This document shows, piece by piece, positions 1 to 8,441 of a stretch of 56,176 nt of DNA. The notes under the pieces are model-generated. The model had not been told where the DNA came from. It did no database searches and saw nothing but the letters and a program-made list of their open reading frames with translations. Both the position numbers and the translations under genes were made by a program. The DNA is taken from the NCBI GenBank assembly GCA_029568995.1, contig JAKPYU010000510.1, forward strand, positions 1-56,176, in the 5' to 3' direction. This DNA is from Candidatus Omnitrophota bacterium. GTDB taxonomy: Bacteria > Hinthialibacterota > Hinthialibacteria > Hinthialibacterales > JAKPRU01. Numbering within the stretch: position 1 is the first letter of the stretch; every line of letters begins with the position of its first letter.

Positions 1-1
1 G

Positions 2-271
2 TTGACCAGCGTGCTGAAACGCATGGATCTGATGGTGTTCCGCGAAATTCAGAAAGTGCACGACGGAACCTTCAGCGGTGGACAATACATGGTGGGACTG
101 GCCGAAGAGGCAACATGCCTGACAGACATGCGTCACACGAAGCACCTGGTTCCGCAAGCCACCCTGGACCTGATCGAGCGCGCGAAAGAGGCCATCGTTG
201 CGGGCAAGATTCATGTCCCGCGCACACTCGAAGACCTCAAGAATTTCCAGCCAGTCAATCTGACATCATGA
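2..271 (+). CDS. BMP-family ABC transporter substrate-binding protein, C-terminal end (partial)
   Basis: Only the last 89 codons are inside the window; the gene enters from the left edge. The visible part matches the C-terminus of the basic membrane protein (BMP/Med/PnrA) family of periplasmic or lipoprotein binding proteins for nucleosides and related ligands: a helix with 'SVLKRMDLMVF', a 'GTFSGGQYMVGLAEE' strand-turn, and the closing 'AKEAIVAGKIHVP' helix and turn. Its stop codon overlaps the start of the next gene by four bases (ATGA at 268-271), so the two are translationally coupled. The ligand cannot be told from this fragment. The family call is inferred from motif order and from the neighbouring ATPase, which is of the type that works with BMP proteins. 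Confidence 0.8.
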   Translation: MTSVLKRMDLMVFREIQKVHDGTFSGGQYMVGLAEEATCLTDMRHTKHLVPQATLDLIERAKEAIVAGKIHVPRTLEDLKNFQPVNLTS

Positions 272-1761
272 CCCCACTGCTGGCCTGCCAGGGAATCACC
301 AAGCGGTATGGAGCGATTCTCGCGAACGACCGCGTGGATTTCGATGTGAATCATGGGGAAATTCACGCTTTGGTCGGGGAAAACGGGGCAGGCAAATCAA
401 CCCTGGTCGGCTGCATTTACGGGCTTGTGGAGCCGGACGAGGGGGAGGTTCGGGTTGATGGAATTCCAGCAGCAATCCGACATCCGAAGGATGCCCTGGC
501 ATTGGGGATTGGTCTGGTTCAGCAGCATTTTGTATTGGTGCCGCCGCTGTCGGTCGCGGAGAATATCGTACTGGGAGCGGAACCGAGATGGGGAATCGAC
601 TTTGACCGCAGAAAAGCGGAACAAGATGTCGCGGATTTGTGCGAAAAATTCGGATTGGACTTGGACCCATCGGAGAAAGTCGAGCGCCTGTCCGTGGGGG
701 AACGACAGCGGGTGGAGATTGCCAAAGTTCTGTATCGTAAAGCACAAATCCTGATCCTGGACGAACCGACAGCCGTTTTGACTCCTCATGAAAGCCGATC
801 TCTTCTTGAGAATCTGGTGAGGCTGAAAGAGCAGGGTCTTGCGGTTGTTTTGATCACGCACCGGATTCCCGAAACCCTCTCGGTTGCGGATCGAGTGACT
901 GTGATGCGACGGGGGCGAGTGGTTCTCTGCCGGGAAATCAAGGATCTGTCCGCCGAACAGTTAGCTGAGGCGATTGTCGGGGAATCTCTTTCTCATCCGG
1001 TTGGGGCGCGGGGAACCTACGGCGGTTCCCTGGTGGAGATTCACGAACTTGACACGGTTTCAGGTACGAGAGGATTGGCTCTCAAAGGGATTTCTCTATC
1101 GCTCCGAGAGGGGGAGGTTCTGGGAATTGCAGGCGTATCGGGGAACGGGCAGCAGGAGCTGGTCGACGCCTTGCTCGGCTTGCTCCCGATTACGAGCGGG
1201 ACATACACGTTGGGGGGAAAGAGCCTCGTGGGCCGTTCAACCGGAGAGATTCGACGAAAGGGAGTTGCGTGCATCCTGCAGGATCGCCAGAGCCAGGGAT
1301 TGCTGCTGGGATCATCCATCACGGAGAATCTCTTCCTTGGCCGAAGTCTGCCGGAAGAGAGATGGGGATGGGTGTCCAAAGAAGCTCGGAACGAATCGGC
1401 GAGGGAGAGGATCGTCTCCTATGAGATTGCCGCGCCGGGTCCCGAAACGCCTGTGGCGGCTCTGTCTGGGGGACATCAACAGCGTGTGGTAGCCGCGCGG
1501 GAACTCGGTTCCCTGCCCCGCTTCCTGATCGCGCACGATCCTACTCGCGGGCTGGATGTCCGCGCGGCAGCGCGGGTCCGACAGATGCTGATCAGAAGCA
1601 GCGTATCGGGAGCGGCGGTGTTGTTGATCTCATCCGACCTGGATGAGATTCTGACATTGGCGGATCGGGTTGCGGTGCTTTATGATGGGAGAATCCGTGC
1701 GATTTATGGGACAGAGGAAGTTTCTGCAGAAGAGCTTGGTCGGGCCATGACCGGCGCGTGA
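268..1761 (+). CDS. ABC transporter ATP-binding protein, two nucleotide-binding domains (nucleoside/BMP type)
   Basis: About 497 residues, the usual length for tandem-domain ATPases of the ribose/nucleoside importer class. An upstream in-frame ATG exists, but the ATG at 268 overlaps the preceding stop and begins directly with the first domain ('MTPLLACQGITKRYG'). Domain 1 has an intact Walker A (GENGAGKST, about residues 36-44), signature LSVGERQ (about 141) and Walker B ILILDEPT (about 161). Domain 2 has a degenerate Walker A (GVSGNGQQE, about 289) but a good signature LSGGHQQ (about 398) and FLIAHDPT (about 420). Loss of the second P-loop is normal for this family. It should energise uptake through the BMP protein encoded upstream. 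The two permease genes usually found downstream are absent: a repeat and a DUF362 gene follow. Confidence 0.9.
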   Translation: MTPLLACQGITKRYGAILANDRVDFDVNHGEIHALVGENGAGKSTLVGCIYGLVEPDEGEVRVDGIPAAIRHPKDALALGIGLVQQHFVLVPPLSVAENIVLGAEPRWGIDFDRRKAEQDVADLCEKFGLDLDPSEKVERLSVGERQRVEIAKVLYRKAQILILDEPTAVLTPHESRSLLENLVRLKEQGLAVVLITHRIPETLSVADRVTVMRRGRVVLCREIKDLSAEQLAEAIVGESLSHPVGARGTYGGSLVEIHELDTVSGTRGLALKGISLSLREGEVLGIAGVSGNGQQELVDALLGLLPITSGTYTLGGKSLVGRSTGEIRRKGVACILQDRQSQGLLLGSSITENLFLGRSLPEERWGWVSKEARNESARERIVSYEIAAPGPETPVAALSGGHQQRVVAARELGSLPRFLIAHDPTRGLDVRAAARVRQMLIRSSVSGAAVLLISSDLDEILTLADRVAVLYDGRIRAIYGTEEVSAEELGRAMTGA

Positions 1762-1782
1762 GGTCACATGTGCGAGAATCAC

Positions 1783-1815
1783 CCTACACCCTCCCCAGTC
1801 TTGGGGAGGGAAATT
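1783..1815. repeat. Family A palindromic repeat
   Basis: Palindrome core at 1789-1810 of the form CCCTCCCC-AGTC-TTGGGGAGGG, followed by AAATTCTTGAG. The same core occurs near 4405, 4466, 8284, 27782, 36812 and 55036. It lies between the ABC ATPase and the DUF362 gene, where permease genes might be expected. Confidence 0.75.
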
Positions 1816-1876
1816 CTTGAGACCTCTTCGCATAATCTTTCTAATGGTTGTGTCAATAGTTCTCCGAGAGACGAAT

Positions 1877-2839
1877 ATGCCTGCGATTGTGGCGATTGAA
1901 CGTTGCGGAAGTTACCGATTGGAGACGGTTCAGGAATCCCTGCGGACTCTTGTGTCGCACATGGAAGGAATTGGGGCTTATGTGAAACCGGGCAATCGTG
2001 TTTTATTGAAGCCCAACATGCTGAGCGGAGATCGCCCGGAGAGGTGTGTCTGCACACACCCTGCACTGATTGAAGCGGTGATTCTCCTGTGTAGGGAAGT
2101 GGGAGCGGAACCGGTGATCGGTGATAGTCCGGCGTTGGGAACGGCAAAGAGAACCGCAAAGGGAAATGGAATCCTTGAAGTCTGCCGACGTCACGATGTG
2201 TCGATTGTGGACCTGGGAAAATCCCTTCGCGGCAAAGCGGAGCCGCTATTCGGGGCAAGTCGTCCGCAAATCACAAACGGCCTGGCGGAGTTCGACGCGA
2301 TCCTGAATCTTCCGAAAGTGAAAGTACATCAGCAGATCTACCTGACCCTTGCGGTCAAGAACCTGTACGGATGCGTTCCGGGGCGGCGGAAGGCTTTATG
2401 GCATTTCCTGCTTCGGAGAAGCGTGGATGAATTTGCGCGGATGATCGTGGCGAATATGACGGCCATCCGTCCAACACTCAGCATTACGGATGGGATTATT
2501 GCGATGGAACGGACGGGGCCGCGCGGGGGAGACCCGGCTCCGGTGGGGCTGCTGGTTGCGGGCGCGGACCCTGTTGCAGTGGACCGGGTGTGGATCGAAT
2601 TGCTGGGAGCAAGAATGGACGATTATCCGATCCTTCGTGCGGCCCGCGAGATGGGGATCGGTGAGACGGATCTTTCCGCGATTGAGATCCGGGGGACTCC
2701 ACTTTCGGATGCGCAGGCAAGAGATTTCCGGCTCCTGGAGGAAATGGGCCCTATTGGGTTCAGCTTGCCGCATATCGTTCGCGGGATATGGAAGCAGCTT
2801 CGAGGGAAGACGCTGCCGACGAGGGATAAGGTGGGGTAG
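1877..2839 (+). CDS. DUF362 domain-containing protein
   Basis: 320 residues. Residues about 40-270 match the DUF362 fold: 'GNRVLLKPNMLSG' near the N-terminus, 'VGAEPVIGDSPA' and a central 'DAILNLPKVKVHQQIYLT' with 'AVKNLYGCVPGRRK', followed by 'SITDGIIAMERTGPRGG' and 'GADPVAVDRVW'. Proteins of this family are often annotated as iron-sulfur related, but no C-terminal ferredoxin-type CxxCxxC cluster is present here, so this is the domain-only form. The reaction is unknown. The frame is open further upstream from 1817, but the ATG at 1877 is preferred because it starts just ahead of the conserved domain and has a purine-rich stretch (CCGAGAGACG) before it. It is separated from the ABC ATPase by a repeat, so co-transcription is possible but unproven. 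Confidence 0.8.
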   Translation: MPAIVAIERCGSYRLETVQESLRTLVSHMEGIGAYVKPGNRVLLKPNMLSGDRPERCVCTHPALIEAVILLCREVGAEPVIGDSPALGTAKRTAKGNGILEVCRRHDVSIVDLGKSLRGKAEPLFGASRPQITNGLAEFDAILNLPKVKVHQQIYLTLAVKNLYGCVPGRRKALWHFLLRRSVDEFARMIVANMTAIRPTLSITDGIIAMERTGPRGGDPAPVGLLVAGADPVAVDRVWIELLGARMDDYPILRAAREMGIGETDLSAIEIRGTPLSDAQARDFRLLEEMGPIGFSLPHIVRGIWKQLRGKTLPTRDKVG

Positions 2840-2851
2840 AGTGTTGTCGAT

Positions 2852-2916
2852 GAGATTTCTCCCTTCGGTCGAAATGACAGGAAGGATGTCATTCCGAACG
2901 AATGTGAGGAATCTCG
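2852..2916. repeat. Family D interspersed repeat
   Basis: A 65-bp element starting GAGATTTCTCCCTTCGGTCG and ending with GTGAGGAATCTCG. It is an imperfect inverted repeat, its ends being complementary. A second copy of the same length and orientation is at 22192-22256, and an inverted, longer variant is at 42860-42943. It sits between the convergent DUF362 and M16 genes. Confidence 0.85.
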
Positions 2917-2953
2917 GCAGGCCATCGAACCGCCAAGTCACTTCATCAATGTT

Positions 2954-4570
2954 CTATCTGGGTTTCCGGGCGGAGTCTGCTTCAGCGGCATAGTCGCGCA
3001 AGGTCATTTCCCGGACAGTGCCCAGATCCGACATGGCTCCGCCGAAGTTCTCGGCATTACCGACGATCACAATCCGCAGCGAATCGGGGTGCAGCCATTT
3101 CTTTGCCACCCGCAGAATATCATCCTGGGTCACCTTGGACACCTTGTCGCAGAAGGTATCGAGATAATCCTCCGGCAGCCCCTCGTATTCAAGTTCCACG
3201 CGCTGCTCCACGATGTTTCGTGTCGTGGTGAAATTGAACACAAACCGATTCAGGTAGCTGTCTTTGGCTGTGGTCAGTTCCTGTTCGCTTACAGGCTCCT
3301 CACAGATACGGCGGATTTCGTTTTTCATCAGGCTTATTGCCCGGAGAGTGGATTCGGTCTTGGTTTCGGCCTCGGCGATGAATAGCCCACGGTCACGTTT
3401 CGGTTCGAAATAGCTGTAAACGTTGTAGGCCAGCCCCTCATCGCTGCGGACGCTGGTCATCATGCGGGATGAAAACGAACCGCCGCCCAGGATGAAATTC
3501 ATAATCCGCACCGGAATGTAATCCTCATCCGTGCGGCGAATGCCCAGATGTCCCAGTCGGATATTGCTCTGGGTGAGATCCTTGGGGAAATAGAACACGC
3601 CGCCCTCCGGGACATTTCCATCCAGTAGGTCGGGAAGACCCGGCAAGTCCACGTCCCGCCGTTCCCAGCCACCGAATTTCTCCTTGAGACAGTCCAACAT
3701 TTCGGTTGTATTAAAATCTCCGGCAACGCCGAGAATGATGTTGTTGGGCATGTAATAGCGTTGATGGAAGTCGACCAGGTCCTGGCGTTGAATGGCGACT
3801 ATGGTGTTCGCTTCCCCTTCGATCGGATTGCCGTACGGGTGATCGCCGTAGACGACCCGTTGAAACTCGCGCTCGACGATATCGCCGGGTTGATCGTTCC
3901 GGCGTCGGATGTTCTCCAGGACTTCCTTTTTGCGAAGGTCGATTTTTTCCTCGCGGAATTCGGGCCGCATCAGGATCTCGGCGAAGATCGGCAGGACGGT
4001 ATCGAGATCCTTGCTGAGACATCCCATTCGGGCGATCCCGCGCTCCTGTTCGATGGAGGTTTCCACGGAAGCGCCGATGAACTCCAGGATTTCGTCGATC
4101 TGGTCTCCGGTCTGTTCCCGTGTGCCGCCGGTGCGCATCACCTCGCCCGTGAGATTCGCCAATCCCAGCTTATCCGCCGGATCGTAAATCGCCCCCACCC
4201 GAATCATGGCATAGAAATCCAGGACCGGAAGGCTGTGATCCTCGCGGAGATAGATCACCAGGCCGTTGTCGAGCACCGTTTGATTCACATCCGGCAAGGT
4301 GAATTTTAACTCGGGGTAGGTGAGATCGCGGGGATGTTTCGGAAGAGACTCTGTCAGGCTTTGGGGAGATCCCGTATCGGCTTGAGCAATCAACCCCACC
4401 CTATCCCTCCCCAATCTTGGGGAGGGAACTTCCACCGGTGTCGAGCCAATCAACCCCACCCTGTCCCTTCCCTGTCTTGGGGAGGGGATGTTTTGAGGAT
4501 CTGTCGCGTAAGCGGAGACACTCGAAAGGATGCAGATGAACCAGAAGCGATTGAGAATTGTGGACTTCAT
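2954..4570 (-). CDS. M16-family peptidase, non-catalytic subunit, with signal peptide
   Basis: About 538 residues from the ATG at 4570, which overlaps the stop of the upstream M16 gene as ATGA. A signal peptide is evident (MKSTILNRFWFICILSS...AYA). The rest is a two-lobed M16 insulinase/processing-peptidase fold: 'VLDNGLVIYLREDHSLP', 'AMIRVGAIYDP' and the C-terminal-lobe 'GGGSFSSRMMTSVRSDEGLAY'. The zinc motif HxxEH is absent: the aligned segment reads LANLTGEVMRTGG, so the protein should not bind zinc. In many bacterial and mitochondrial M16B enzymes such a subunit pairs with a catalytic partner, and the partner here is the gene immediately upstream. Between the signal peptide and the fold lies an oddity: two copies of a family A repeat translated in frame (see 4390-4490), giving two PSPR(Q/L)GRDRVGLI segments. 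Likely periplasmic. Confidence 0.88.
   Translation of the reverse strand: MKSTILNRFWFICILSSVSAYATDPQNIPSPRQGRDRVGLIGSTPVEVPSPRLGRDRVGLIAQADTGSPQSLTESLPKHPRDLTYPELKFTLPDVNQTVLDNGLVIYLREDHSLPVLDFYAMIRVGAIYDPADKLGLANLTGEVMRTGGTREQTGDQIDEILEFIGASVETSIEQERGIARMGCLSKDLDTVLPIFAEILMRPEFREEKIDLRKKEVLENIRRRNDQPGDIVEREFQRVVYGDHPYGNPIEGEANTIVAIQRQDLVDFHQRYYMPNNIILGVAGDFNTTEMLDCLKEKFGGWERRDVDLPGLPDLLDGNVPEGGVFYFPKDLTQSNIRLGHLGIRRTDEDYIPVRIMNFILGGGSFSSRMMTSVRSDEGLAYNVYSYFEPKRDRGLFIAEAETKTESTLRAISLMKNEIRRICEEPVSEQELTTAKDSYLNRFVFNFTTTRNIVEQRVELEYEGLPEDYLDTFCDKVSKVTQDDILRVAKKWLHPDSLRIVIVGNAENFGGAMSDLGTVREMTLRDYAAEADSARKPR
4390..4490. repeat. Two tandem family A repeats inside the M16 coding sequence
   Basis: Two direct copies (4390-4429 and 4451-4490), each beginning CAACCCCACCCT and containing a CCC-TCCCC...TTGGGGAGGG palindrome, lie inside the minus-strand M16 gene just after its signal peptide. 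They keep the reading frame, so each is translated as PSPRxGRDRVGLI. The same repeat family is otherwise found between genes in this window. Confidence 0.85.
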
Positions 4571-6054
4571 TGCGCTCCCCCTTTCGATTCGCTCGGTTTG
4601 ACCAGCTGTGCCATGGTTCTGTTGGACCGGATGAAGTATTTTCCGGCCACCCGCTGGATATCCGCCGGAGTAATGGCGTCCCAATTCTCCAGCAAGGTAT
4701 TGACGTATTTCCAACCGTAGAGTCCCTCATAGTAGGCAATCTTATTGGCCAGGCCCTCGTTGGTCTCCAACCCACGGATGAAATCGACCCGAAGGCGATT
4801 CTTCACTTTCTGCAATTCGTTCGCCTCGACAGGCTGGGCAATCATCTTCTCCATCTCGGCGTCGAATGCGGCGAGCACATCGGCAGCCGTATGGGGACTG
4901 CGGGGAACAAGGACGAAAATAAACAAACCCGGATATTTGTCAGGGCCGCCATACGCCCTGGCCTCGACAGCGATCTGTTTTTCCAGCACGAGACTCTTAT
5001 AGAGGCGAGAGGTCCGACCCTCGGAAAGAAGAGATTCCAGAATATCCAGGACGTACTGATCCGGGGAATCAATGGCGGGCTTGTGATACCCCAGAAAGAC
5101 CATGGGTTCGGCATCGAATTCAACCTCAACGCGACGTTCTCCGCGCTGCTCCGGTTCGACCGTCTCGACGCGTCCGGGCGGCGGTTGAGATGGGATCGCC
5201 CCAAAGTACCGCTCGATCATCGGAAGCGCCTGGTTCGGACGAACATCCCCCACAAAAACCAGGGTGCAGTTATTGGGGGCGTAATGGATGCGCCAGAACT
5301 CCTCTACCTCTTCCCGTCGGATGGTGCAGATATCCGACATCCATCCGATCACGGGCCATTGGTAAGGATGTGCAATGAACGCCGCACCGACCAGTTGTTC
5401 CCAGAGAAGACCCTGGGGATTATTGTCGATGCTGCGCCGACGTTCCTCGGTCACGACGTCCCGCTCGGAATAGAATTCACGGAAGACAGGACTGCGCATC
5501 CGGTCCGACTCCAGCCAGCACCAGAGTTCCAGGCGGTTGGAGGGGATGGAGCAATAGTAGTGGGTATAATCCGAGCCGGTGGAGGCATTCAGACCCGCTG
5601 CGCCGTTCTTCAGGTAGGTTTCCCACAATTCATCTTTCAGAACGAGTTTGCGGTGTTGCGCCTGCAATTCGTCGAGCTTCTTTTGGAGGGTGACGATTTT
5701 CTGTTGATCGGCTTTCTCCCCTTTCGCTTTCTCTTCCCACAGAGGAACCCCAACCGCCTCGATTCCTTTGAGGAGCGGAAGTTCCTGCTGGTAATCCTTG
5801 ATGCCCATGATCTGGGTTCCTTTGTACATCATGTGTTCCAGAAGGTGGGCCACGCCGGTGATTCCGGGGCGCTCATCTACAGAGCCGACCTTGAAGACCA
5901 TTTGTGCGGCAAACGTCGGGGAGTCGTGCCGCTCCAGGATCAGGATCTTCAGGCCGTTGCTCAAGTCAAATTCCTGAACGTCGAGGCGAAGGGATTCCGC
6001 TGCGAAGACAGGCAAGAGAGAAAACAGGATGAAAAAACAGACCGATGTTCTCAT
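4567..6054 (-). CDS. M16-family zinc peptidase, catalytic subunit, with signal peptide
   Basis: 495 residues. The N-terminus is a clear signal peptide ending in VFAAE, so the enzyme is exported to the periplasm. The zinc-binding and catalytic HxxEH motif is intact (H70-LL-E73-H74, followed by MMYKGT), and a downstream SERDVVTEERR segment fits the third zinc-ligand region. A charged insertion of roughly 50 residues (about 90-140, coiled-coil-like, rich in Lys/Gln/Glu) follows the active site. The C-terminal lobe carries 'LLSEGRTSRLYKSLV', a typical M16 element. The gene is followed with an ATGA overlap by a second M16 gene lacking the zinc motif; together they probably form a heterodimer that degrades or processes periplasmic peptides. 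The start ATG at 6054 is the first in the open frame and gives a well-formed signal peptide. Confidence 0.93.
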   Translation of the reverse strand: MRTSVCFFILFSLLPVFAAESLRLDVQEFDLSNGLKILILERHDSPTFAAQMVFKVGSVDERPGITGVAHLLEHMMYKGTQIMGIKDYQQELPLLKGIEAVGVPLWEEKAKGEKADQQKIVTLQKKLDELQAQHRKLVLKDELWETYLKNGAAGLNASTGSDYTHYYCSIPSNRLELWCWLESDRMRSPVFREFYSERDVVTEERRRSIDNNPQGLLWEQLVGAAFIAHPYQWPVIGWMSDICTIRREEVEEFWRIHYAPNNCTLVFVGDVRPNQALPMIERYFGAIPSQPPPGRVETVEPEQRGERRVEVEFDAEPMVFLGYHKPAIDSPDQYVLDILESLLSEGRTSRLYKSLVLEKQIAVEARAYGGPDKYPGLFIFVLVPRSPHTAADVLAAFDAEMEKMIAQPVEANELQKVKNRLRVDFIRGLETNEGLANKIAYYEGLYGWKYVNTLLENWDAITPADIQRVAGKYFIRSNRTMAQLVKPSESKGGAQ

Positions 6055-6454
6055 ACCGTAAACCTCAAACTTTTCCGAACTGCGTTCATTCCGGACCTGT
6101 AACCATACAAAAACGAGGCTCTTCCGGCATGGGTTCTCGACACAATTCCGGTCGGTACGGAAGATAATGACTTATAGCAGGTTGATTTTATTATAGATAA
6201 GAAGGTTTTCCAAGAAATGTTCTATTTTTGTGATCCGGGAGGATGACAGGAAGAGTCGAGTGGCGATATACTCCATTTGGGGAAAGTGAGAATCAGCAAA
6301 TTTTCATTCCTCCGTAAACCGTAAAACCTTTTTATGCGTATATACGTTTAATCGGGAGTTGGAGGTCGAATAAAATTCCTGTTTCCTGCGTATTAGATAG
6401 CGAGCCTTCGTTTGAGCATTTTAAGCCTCCGCTACGGGGAAGGGACGGAATCCG
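6055..6454. promoter_or_regulatory. 400-bp divergent intergenic region with a candidate promoter for the secretion operon
   Basis: No gene is visible. The region is A/T-richer than its flanks and separates the minus-strand M16 pair from the plus-strand secretion operon, so it should hold promoters in both directions. The best plus-strand candidate is ATGACA at 6243-6248 and TATACT at 6267-6272 with an 18-base spacer; this would give a 5' leader of about 175 bases before gspE. No clear minus-strand promoter was identified. Confidence 0.4.
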
Positions 6455-8125
6455 ATGGAACTCTTAATTGGAGATATTCTCCTGCAGAACGGGGTGATCA
6501 CCGAGGAGCAGCTCCTTACGGCACGATCCGCGAAGGATGAGACCGGCGAGACCTTGGATGAGGTCCTGTTGCGTCAGGGCGCCGTCAAGGAAAAGCAGCT
6601 GCTGGATATTCTGAGCGATGCTCTCGGAACCCGTTGGGTGCACATCCCCGAACGGATCGACCCACAAGTCACTTCCCTGGTTCCGGCGGAATTCGCGTTC
6701 CGCCACGTGGTTCTTCCCGTCTCCCGCGAGAACGGCGTGTTGACTGTCGCCACGCTCGACCCCACGCAATTGCATGTCAGCGACGATCTCAAGATGCTCA
6801 CCGGTCTTGATGTGGAGATGGTGTTAGCTCCCAGAAAGGAAATCCTGGAGAACGTCGAGACGTATTTCGGGACCACCGTGGAGAAGATGATCGCCGATCT
6901 CTCCGTAGGGGGAGACTCATCGAAAATGGCGGAGGTTACGGAGGTCACGGATCTGCGCGACCTGGCCCGTGAACCGACGGTCATCAACCTGGTGAACCTG
7001 ATCATTTTCCAGGCGGTGCAGGAGCGGGCAAGCGATATTCACATTGAACCGTTCGAGAATACCCTGAAGGTCCGATACCGGATCGACGGGATGCTTCGCG
7101 AAATGCCGCCGCCGCCGAAACACCTTCAGGCGGCGGTGATTTCCCGTGTGAAGATCATGGCGGAGATGGATATCGCGGAGCGGTTCACACCGCAGGATGG
7201 TCATATCCGTCTGCGCATGGGCGACCGGGAACTGGACCTTCGCGTGTCCACCGTACCCACTGTATTCGGTGAGAGTGTGGTGATGCGTATTCTCGACAAG
7301 ACCAGCATTCTGCTCGGAGTGAATGAGCTGGGCCTGTTTGAGGAGACCGAAAGAAAATTCACAAGGTTACTGCACCGATCTCATGGGATCATTCTGGTGA
7401 CCGGACCGACCGGTTCCGGAAAGACCACCACCCTTTATGCGGCGTTGAATTACATCAAATCTCCGGCACTCAAGATCATTACGATTGAGGAGCCGGTGGA
7501 ATATAACCTGGAAGGCATCAACCAGATTCAAGTCAATCCGAAGCGGGGTCTGACGTTTGCGAACGGTCTCCGGTCCATTGTGCGCCAGGACCCGGATGTG
7601 ATCATGGTGGGCGAGATCCGGGACCCGGAGACGGCGGAGATCTCCATCCGGTCGGCGCTGACCGGGCATCTGGTGTTCAGTACGTTGCATACGAATAATG
7701 CCGCCGGAGCCATCACGCGGTTGTTGGATATGGGGGTAGACGCCTACCTGCTGTCCTCGTCCATCTCCGGCGTGTTAGCGCAACGCCTGGTTCGAGTGGT
7801 GTGTCCCAATTGTCGGGAACCCTATCGCCCCCAGGAGGAAATGCTGGCAATTTGCGGAATCACCGATCCGGAGAAGTATTCGTTCATGCACGGAGCCGGA
7901 TGCGAGGAATGCCATGGAGCCGGGTATCGCGGACGAAGCGGCCTTTTTGAATTACTCGTACTGACGGACGACATCCGTGACTTGATTCTGACACGTCCCT
8001 CCACCAATCAGATCGCCAATGCGGCCCATGCGATGTCCCTCCGGGAATACGGCCTGGAAAAAGTGCGGCATGGAGTGACAACCCTTGAGGAAGTTGTTCG
8101 GGTGACTGTGGATGATGAGATTTAA
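6455..8125 (+). CDS. gspE: Type II secretion/type IV pilus-type assembly ATPase (GspE/PilB family)
   Basis: 556 residues, the usual length. An N-terminal MshEN-like domain (residues about 1-150, 'LLIGDILLQNGVITEEQL') precedes the hexameric ATPase core. Walker A GPTGSGKTTT is at about 315-324, the Asp box region includes 'ERASDIHIEPFE', Walker B IMVGEIRDPET is at about 381, and the His box reads 'LVFSTLHTNN'. A zinc-binding tetracysteine is formed by CPNC (about 450) and CEEC (about 484), as in GspE and PilB. The protein should power pseudopilus assembly from the cytoplasmic face. It is followed by a 316-bp gap full of repeats before gspF, so the rest of the operon may have an additional promoter. 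The start follows a purine-rich stretch (GGGGAAGGGACGG). Confidence 0.95.
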   Translation: MELLIGDILLQNGVITEEQLLTARSAKDETGETLDEVLLRQGAVKEKQLLDILSDALGTRWVHIPERIDPQVTSLVPAEFAFRHVVLPVSRENGVLTVATLDPTQLHVSDDLKMLTGLDVEMVLAPRKEILENVETYFGTTVEKMIADLSVGGDSSKMAEVTEVTDLRDLAREPTVINLVNLIIFQAVQERASDIHIEPFENTLKVRYRIDGMLREMPPPPKHLQAAVISRVKIMAEMDIAERFTPQDGHIRLRMGDRELDLRVSTVPTVFGESVVMRILDKTSILLGVNELGLFEETERKFTRLLHRSHGIILVTGPTGSGKTTTLYAALNYIKSPALKIITIEEPVEYNLEGINQIQVNPKRGLTFANGLRSIVRQDPDVIMVGEIRDPETAEISIRSALTGHLVFSTLHTNNAAGAITRLLDMGVDAYLLSSSISGVLAQRLVRVVCPNCREPYRPQEEMLAICGITDPEKYSFMHGAGCEECHGAGYRGRSGLFELLVLTDDIRDLILTRPSTNQIANAAHAMSLREYGLEKVRHGVTTLEEVVRVTVDDEI

Positions 8126-8441
8126 AGGCCTGTAACCGGAATCCACCGGCAGGATGCCGGTGCCACCCGGAGAGAGACCCTCACCCCACCCTCTCCCGGA
8201 GGGAGAGGGAGAAGAGAGTGGCCCCGAGAGGGGGAGTGTGAAGCCAGGGTTGACGTGTGAGGCAGGATCAACCCCCTCTGTATCTCCCCCAATCTTTGGG
8301 GGAGAGGGTTATGAGGTCTTTTGGGGCTTATGAGGTCACCTCAAATGTCCGGCCCTTTTTTAATGGATGATATTGGATTAGATGGGCTGGCGACAATCGT
8401 TTTGAAGAGATAACCATTCCAAGAATAATGCGGAATCGAAG
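8126..8441. repeat. 316-bp gap between gspE and gspF filled with three repeat families
   Basis: No gene. Contains a family F element (8143-8168, CCACCGGCAGGATGCCGG then TGCCACCC), a family B element (8177-8214, CTCTCCCGGAGGGAGAGG core) and a family A element (8269-8318, CTCCCCC-AATC-TTTGGGGGAG core). A weak promoter-like pair (TTGAAG 8402-8407, AATAAT 8424-8429) lies just before gspF and would give an almost leaderless transcript; this last point is speculative. Confidence 0.75.
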
